The position numbers were made by a program, and so were the translations under genes. A stretch of 64,000 bases of DNA from the NCBI GenBank assembly GCA_007922225.1, contig ML679969.1:22546509-22610508 (forward strand), given 5' to 3'. The notes under the pieces are model-generated. The model did not search any database and was not told the origin of the DNA. It was given only the letters and a program-made list of their open reading frames with translations. Each line of letters begins with the position of its first letter. The stretch's first letter is position 1. This stretch comes from Emydura subglobosa. Lineage: Eukaryota; Chordata; Testudines; Chelidae. Shown one piece after another: positions 59,609-64,000 of this stretch.

Positions 59609-61115
59609 CAAGACAATCATAATGTCCTTGAATAAACTCACAGAAAAATTATAAGAGAAACACCACCATTTTACCTGTGTGTGAACACTATTTTTTTTTT
59701 TAAATAAACAAAGCGATCACTCCATATCTAACCTCTCAGTCCTCATCCTCAAAGGAAACTGGCATATCATCTTCAAAACAAGCCTGGGAGCTTAAATTCA
59801 TAACTTTGTTAGACACTAAAAATCATGGACTTAAAGACACTGGATTTGCGGTTTATTTGCAGTAATCCAGTCTGCATTACCCAATCTGTAACTCCTCTTT
59901 ATATCCTATGACTGCCTTAGTGTCAACTGGCCACATCACCTTGAATGGTCTCTTACAATACATGTTACCTACTTATGCTAAATAGTCTGTTCCACCTTGT
60001 ATTTAGCTGTGACACTGAGTACCTTTCCCAGATCTGAAGAGCTCAGTGTAAGCTTGAAAGCTAGTCTTTCACCAACAGAAGTTGGTCCAATAAAAGATAT
60101 TACTTCACCCACCTTGTCGCTGAAGTATTAAGCAGGTAATTTAATAAAATAAGAGGTTGCCAAAGATCACTTCTAGCAGTGTCAGGCACAGAATCCCATC
60201 TCATCCATAGACTTCATGTGTCACATTTTGATGGCTAGTGTCACATATTTGAAGATTGAGAGAAGTATGATTATTTTAAAACAGTGGCTATGTTCCATAA
60301 TGCCGTGCAGATACTACTGCTCAAAATAAAATCTGCCAACACTAAATGCTTAACTAGGCAATCTGTAACCACTGGTTTAGCCATTAGACCACACTCCTCT
60401 TTCAGAGCTGGAAATAAAATCCAGGAGTCCTGATTTCTGCATTCTATTACTTCGGAGCAAATGACTCTAAAATCCACTGGGAAACAATATACCATTTCCT
60501 CTCTAGTGGCTGGGACACAGAGGATAATAGCTACTACTGTAGCTAAAGTGGCAGAGATTTGAACTAATCACCTTAAAATCCAGAGCTCAAACTCTACTGA
60601 AAATTCACGTGGGTTGGTTGCAACAGACAAAAAACAGGAATTCTAAGTTTCCTTTTAAAAAAATTGAAACGTCAAGTGAGAAAATATCCTTACATGTGGC
60701 ATAACACTCAGCAAACAACAGGTATTCTACATTGTGATCATTTGTCACATTTTGTTCGCTTATCTCAAACTGTCAAGAGCAAATGTTGAGAGGTCTGATC
60801 ACTTTAGTGAAATGGCTGTGGTTTCAATAATGATAAGAGCCCCCATCTTTATTAGAGTCACCGTGTCTCCCTCCCACCCTGAAATAGTGACCTTTTTTAC
60901 TGAGGGCACAAGGAAACTTCAGACAATATTGTGTAGTTTCAGATTCACTGAAAAGTAGGCAAAATGTCAGCTTTTTTGGTAAGAAAACTAAATATACTGA
61001 AATGACAGGAAAAAAATAAATTGGCTTAGTTACAGCCTAATTTCTTCAAAGTTACATTTAAAGGCAGTAATAATGAGTTAATTATACGGAAAACTTAAGG
61101 ATAAATGGAAGTTCC

Positions 61116-61477
61116 TTACCTGTACTTTGAGGTTTTGAGATATGTTCTTTATCTGTATTCCACTTTTGAGTATACATGCGGTCCATGTGCCTGAGACCAA
61201 AGATCCATAACAAGTAGCATGTGTTGGTCTGCACATGCACAGTTGCTCTCCTTGTGCTCCAAAATGAGGATGTAAAGGGTGGTACGGACCAACATCTCTC
61301 AAGTTTCTTCTTACCACAAATCAGAAAGGATTCAAAGCAAAGGGGAAGGAGTGCAAGTAGTGGAAAACCAAATAAGGACCACCCATCTCAAAGAACCTTC
61401 AGTTATGGGTAACTAACCTCCATTTTTTTGAGAATTGGTCCCTATGTGGGCTCCACACATGAGTGATTGGTAATCAA
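61116..61477. repeat. Two degenerate copies of the DIRS-like terminal motif
   Basis: A motif of about 65 bp, AACCTCCATTTTTTTGAGAA then TTGGTCCCTATGTGGGCTCC at 61410-61477, is seen in a diverged form at 61116-61183 (ACCTGTACTTTGAGG...TCTGTATTCCACTTT). Direct orientation, about 230 bp between copies. Probably part of the terminal-repeat architecture of the element. Confidence 0.4.
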
Positions 61478-61916
61478 TGACTGGATTCAAATAGGAGCCG
61501 GTTGCAAGATGCAATTGGAATGGAGGTTTGTAACACTGCTGTCCCCATAACTGTATTTACTAAGGAAGACTGGGACCAGAGTGTAATGCGTCATTAAATT
61601 GTGGATGGAGCTACAGATAGTCACCTTGTGAATGTCTGGTATTTGCACTTCTCAAAGAGATGTCACTGAGGCAGCTTGTGCTCTCATCAAGTGCGCTCTC
61701 ATCCTGTTCAGGGAAGGAATATATGCCAAACAACAACATAGAATGATGCATTCAAAGATCCACTTAAAGTCTCTCTGAGGCAATAACACTTGGCCTCATG
61801 ATAGCTTTGCTATAGCAGGTAAAAAGGCTCGGTGTTTTCCTAACTGGCTTTGTTCTTTGTAGTTAAAAGGCCATGGCCTGTCCGACATCGAGGGAGTGCA
61901 GTCTTTTCTTCACTGG

Positions 61917-62190
61917 TTACGTAAGGCTTTGGGAAGAATACTGGAGTTTTGGATGGAGACAAAGGGAAACCTTTTCTCTATGGAATATGGTGTACATTGG
62001 GTCTGCCACTAGTGCTCCCAATTCGCTCACCAGTCTGGCTGATATGATGGCAATTAAGGTGGCAACCTTCATGGAGAAGTGTGACATGGAACATGTGGCC
62101 ATTGATTCGAAAGACGGTCTGGTAAGAGCTGAGAGTACAAAGCTGAGGGTTTCGTTTCATCACTGGTGGGAAGGTCCTAATGAGGCTCTT
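61917..62190 (-). pseudogene. DIRS-like tyrosine recombinase remnant
   Basis: Minus reading MKVATLIAIISARLVSELGA, then TIFHREKVSL, aligns with the conserved box of DIRS recombinases (KxxFLxAITSARRVSEL...YTxFHxDKV). The residue just before VSEL, where tyrosine recombinases keep their first catalytic arginine, is Leu (CTG, plus-strand 62031-62033). A frameshift separates the N-terminal part. Confidence 0.7.
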
Positions 62191-63849
62191 CAAGAACTGA
62201 ATTGTGGTAGTGTGAGTAAATGTGGCAGGATGAGAAGATGCAAGGCACTGACTGCCACTAGGTGGACTTTCAACAAGCTAGCTAAGCCCTGACAGTTTGA
62301 GGGACAGGAGATAATCTAAAATGACTGGGACACCTGCTGATTCTGGTGATAAACTATTCCTGTGTGACCTGGTAGAGAAATGACTCCATTTAGCTAAACA
62401 GCATTTTCTAGTGGAGACTTTTCTGCTGCGATTAAGGATCATTAAGATGGTCTTCAAACATGAAAGTTCCAGATCTGATCCTCATCCAAACATCAGGCCG
62501 TGAGATGAAGAGGGCCTTAGTTGGAATGTCTGATCTTGCACCTGTCTTGAGCGAACAGATATGGAAAGGTCAAATATAGACGGAAGGATGGGATGATATT
62601 TGTAGAAAGTCTGGGAAATCAAAACTGTCTGGTCCAATTGGGTGTGATGAGAATAAACCTGTCCCTGTTGTGAATTCTGTGGCGAACCTGAGGTAGAAAG
62701 GGATGGGAGTAAAGGCGTACCTCAGACAGTCCATCCAAAATAACAGAAGGGCAAAGCCCCTGGAATCTCTGCCTAATGCTGCTCTGAACTGCAGAGACTG
62801 AATTTCTTATTTAGGAGGCAAACAGGTCCCAAGACAATGCTCCCCAATGGGTGAAGCTTTTGGTCAAAACAGAATTATATATTTCCCATTTGTGGTCTAT
62901 GGGGCTGTTGCCTGCTGAGATTGTCCACGAGGGTATTCTGCACACCTGCTAGGTAGAGTGTGATGTGGTTCTTCATGCACTGGTTCCATAAGTTAACTGC
63001 CTCTAAACACAGATGAAGAGATCTTGCTCCACCTGGTTTGTTTATATTGAACAAGGATGGCCAAAATTACTGATCCTCCAAGCCACATATAATAATCTTC
63101 AGAAGTTCAAGAGCTGCAAGACACGCAAAACCTGCCCTGCAAGTCAGTGCCTTTAAAGTGCCATGAACCGCACATGGCTCAAGAGCCACCATTTGGCCAG
63201 ACCTGATACAGAAGATAGTTGTCATGTTGTCTGATATTATCTGGGTGTAGCAGGACTGCACGAGGGTGAGGAATGTGTTGCAGGTTATGGGAATTGCCCT
63301 CATCTACAGCAGACTGACATGCATTCTGGCCTCCCATGGTGGGGACCATGTGCCTTGTGCAGTGTGATTGTCCATGTGTGTTCCCTGTCCCATGAGGTAT
63401 GCATCCATGATTATGGTTGTGTTGGGGATGGATGGGAGAAAGAGGACTCACCTGCACTTGATTCGGTTTCATCCACCGTACAGGAGAGGCTCTGGCTTTT
63501 AGTGGGATCATTACTCATATTCCTGTTGTAATTGTCCGGCAAGTAAACAGAGCGAAGCCAGGCTTGCAGACAACGAATGAGGGATCTGGTGAACTGCATT
63601 ATATATGTACGTGCAGCCACATGGCCTAGGAGGGAAAGGCAGATCTCCTAACTATGGTGCAAGGTCTGAGGGTGACTTGGCTTATGTTCATATCTGGAAA
63701 TCTGTCTATAGGGAGATAGACTTTTCCTGTGTAGGGTCCGACTTATGAAATCTATAGTCCTTGTGGGAGTCAGTGATCTTTGTTTAAAAAGACCCCCATC
63801 AACAGACTTTTTGATGCCAGAAAGTGGAGTAAGATTAATAGGGTTGCCA

Positions 63850-64000
63850 ACTGAACCTCTTGGCTTGATCTGCCCATTAGTAGCCAGTCATCAACATACA
63901 GGAAGATGGTGTAGTCATTGTGTCTCATCTAGGCCACCACAGAGAAGACTAATGAAGACCCTGGGTGCTGCTGCCAACCCAAATTGAAGTACTTTGAATT
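63850..64000 (-). pseudogene. DIRS-like reverse transcriptase remnant
   Basis: The minus frame reads FKVLQFGLAAAPRVF; the FGLAxAPRVF box is a DIRS RT signature. A stop follows, and in another frame TIFLYVDDWLLMGRSSQE appears, with the YVDDW catalytic box (codons at about 63885-63899) kept. The remainder of the RT lies beyond position 64000. Confidence 0.78.

Larger units (their letters stand above)
56087..60119 (+). mobile_element. Penelope-like element, flanked by direct repeats, broken by two insertions
   Basis: Penelope-like elements encode an RT joined to a GIY-YIG nuclease and lie between partial terminal repeats. Here AGCTGTGACACTGAGTACCT starts a repeat at about 56087 and again at about 60005; both copies run into CCAATAAAAGAT-ATTACCTCAC-type sequence. 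Between them a start-like ATGGAGGATACTGAATTCTG (56250) leads into decayed coding sequence. The RT lies at about 57080-57850. The nuclease region is split: one part ends at about 58550, then a few bases at 58819-58852, then the rest from about 59610 with CTCAGTCCTCATCCTCAAAG. Removing the two inserts leaves roughly 3 kb of element. Many frameshifts and stops make it inactive. Confidence 0.85.
47111..64000. other. ANKHD1 intron (5' part beyond the window)
   Basis: At least 16.9 kb of intron. Repeats described separately occupy much of it from 48617 onward. The stretches 47111-48608, 49276-50400, 50646-52529, 52976-53559, 53961-55059 and 60120-61109 hold no gene or RNA that I can support. A 21-bp tandem duplication (TGGGCCAAACCTTAAGAGAT) lies at 51291-51332. 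A lone GACTTGTCTACACTAGAAA near 52003 may be one end of a MITE. Confidence 0.6.
61110..64000 (-). mobile_element. DIRS-like retrotransposon, 5' part beyond the right edge
   Basis: Elements of this group use a reverse transcriptase with RNase H and a tyrosine recombinase instead of an integrase. Minus order here: the RT near 63850-64000 (FKVLQFGLAAAPRVF, then YVDDWLLMG after a frameshift), a region that should be RNase H (62300-63850; not recognised in detail), and a recombinase remnant at 61917-62190. The left end carries two degenerate copies of a 65-bp motif. It is heavily frameshifted and inactive. Confidence 0.72.

Noticed and set aside
58837..59622. 261-codon open frame on the plus strand (and 147 codons on the minus strand) as genes
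   Set aside because: They lie in a GC-rich repeat insert, have no recognisable domain, and open frames on both strands over the same DNA are expected from base composition.
61873..62292. 139-codon plus-strand open frame as a gene
   Set aside because: The opposite strand carries the conserved recombinase motif of the DIRS-like element; the plus frame is its shadow.
1..64000. CRISPR arrays, operons, tRNA, rRNA or prokaryotic defence systems
   Set aside because: None seen. Spliced exons, SINEs and LINEs show this is vertebrate DNA, and the tandem repeats present are too short or irregular.
47111..64000. Additional upstream ANKHD1 ankyrin exons
   Set aside because: I looked on the minus strand for ankyrin-type sequence (TPLMxAA, TALTxA, GHxxVxxLL) flanked by splice sites and found none, so this stretch is treated as one intron.

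Overview
This is vertebrate nuclear DNA: one large, intron-rich gene on the minus strand, buried in transposable elements. There are no bacterial-style genes, operons, RNA genes or CRISPR arrays. The gene is ANKHD1 (ankyrin repeat and KH domain containing 1, the Mask homologue). Fifteen consecutive internal exons lie between 47110 and 4084, in minus-strand order. Their reading phases agree at every junction (2701 coding bases, 900 codons plus one base). They encode the last three ankyrin repeats of the first ankyrin block, the low-complexity and coiled-coil linker, all ten repeats of the second block, and the basic/acidic helix that follows. The start codon and earlier repeats lie beyond the right edge; the KH domain and C-terminus lie beyond the left edge.

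The repeats point to a non-avian sauropsid, most likely a turtle (a crocodilian is the alternative). They include several CR1 LINE 3' ends of the sauropsid type, MIR-like SINEs, MITEs ending in GTCTACACT-like inverted repeats, a Penelope-like element and DIRS-like tyrosine-recombinase elements. This assignment is inference from repeat content, not from a species-specific gene.

Layout from left to right. 1-3879: a nearly full-length R2-clade LINE (three zinc fingers, Myb, reverse transcriptase, restriction-like endonuclease) in the ANKHD1 intron, same strand as the gene; this is the most notable item. 4084-17076: twelve compact exons coding the second ankyrin block and its flanks, with introns of about 160-2140 bp holding a hAT MITE, a MIR and some unclassified repeats. 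17077-26079: a 9 kb AT-rich intron with a CR1 tail and a 568-bp inverted-repeat element. 26080-26829: the 750-bp linker exon. 26830-44192: a 17.4 kb intron with a 2.8 kb CR1, another CR1 piece, three related MITEs, a MIR and palindromic repeats. 44193-47110: four exons closing the first ankyrin block. 47111-64000: a 5' intron with a hAT-like element with perfect target-site duplication, CR1 and DIRS fragments, a Penelope-like element broken by two nested insertions, and a DIRS-like element running off the right edge.

The window therefore carries four mechanistically different classes of reverse-transcribing element (R2-type with restriction-like endonuclease, CR1 with apurinic endonuclease, Penelope with GIY-YIG, DIRS with tyrosine recombinase) plus several cut-and-paste families. 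All but the R2 copy show obvious decay of their catalytic cores. The R2 copy keeps one open frame of 1039 codons, ended by a single in-frame TAA, after which the endonuclease frame stays open to the window edge.
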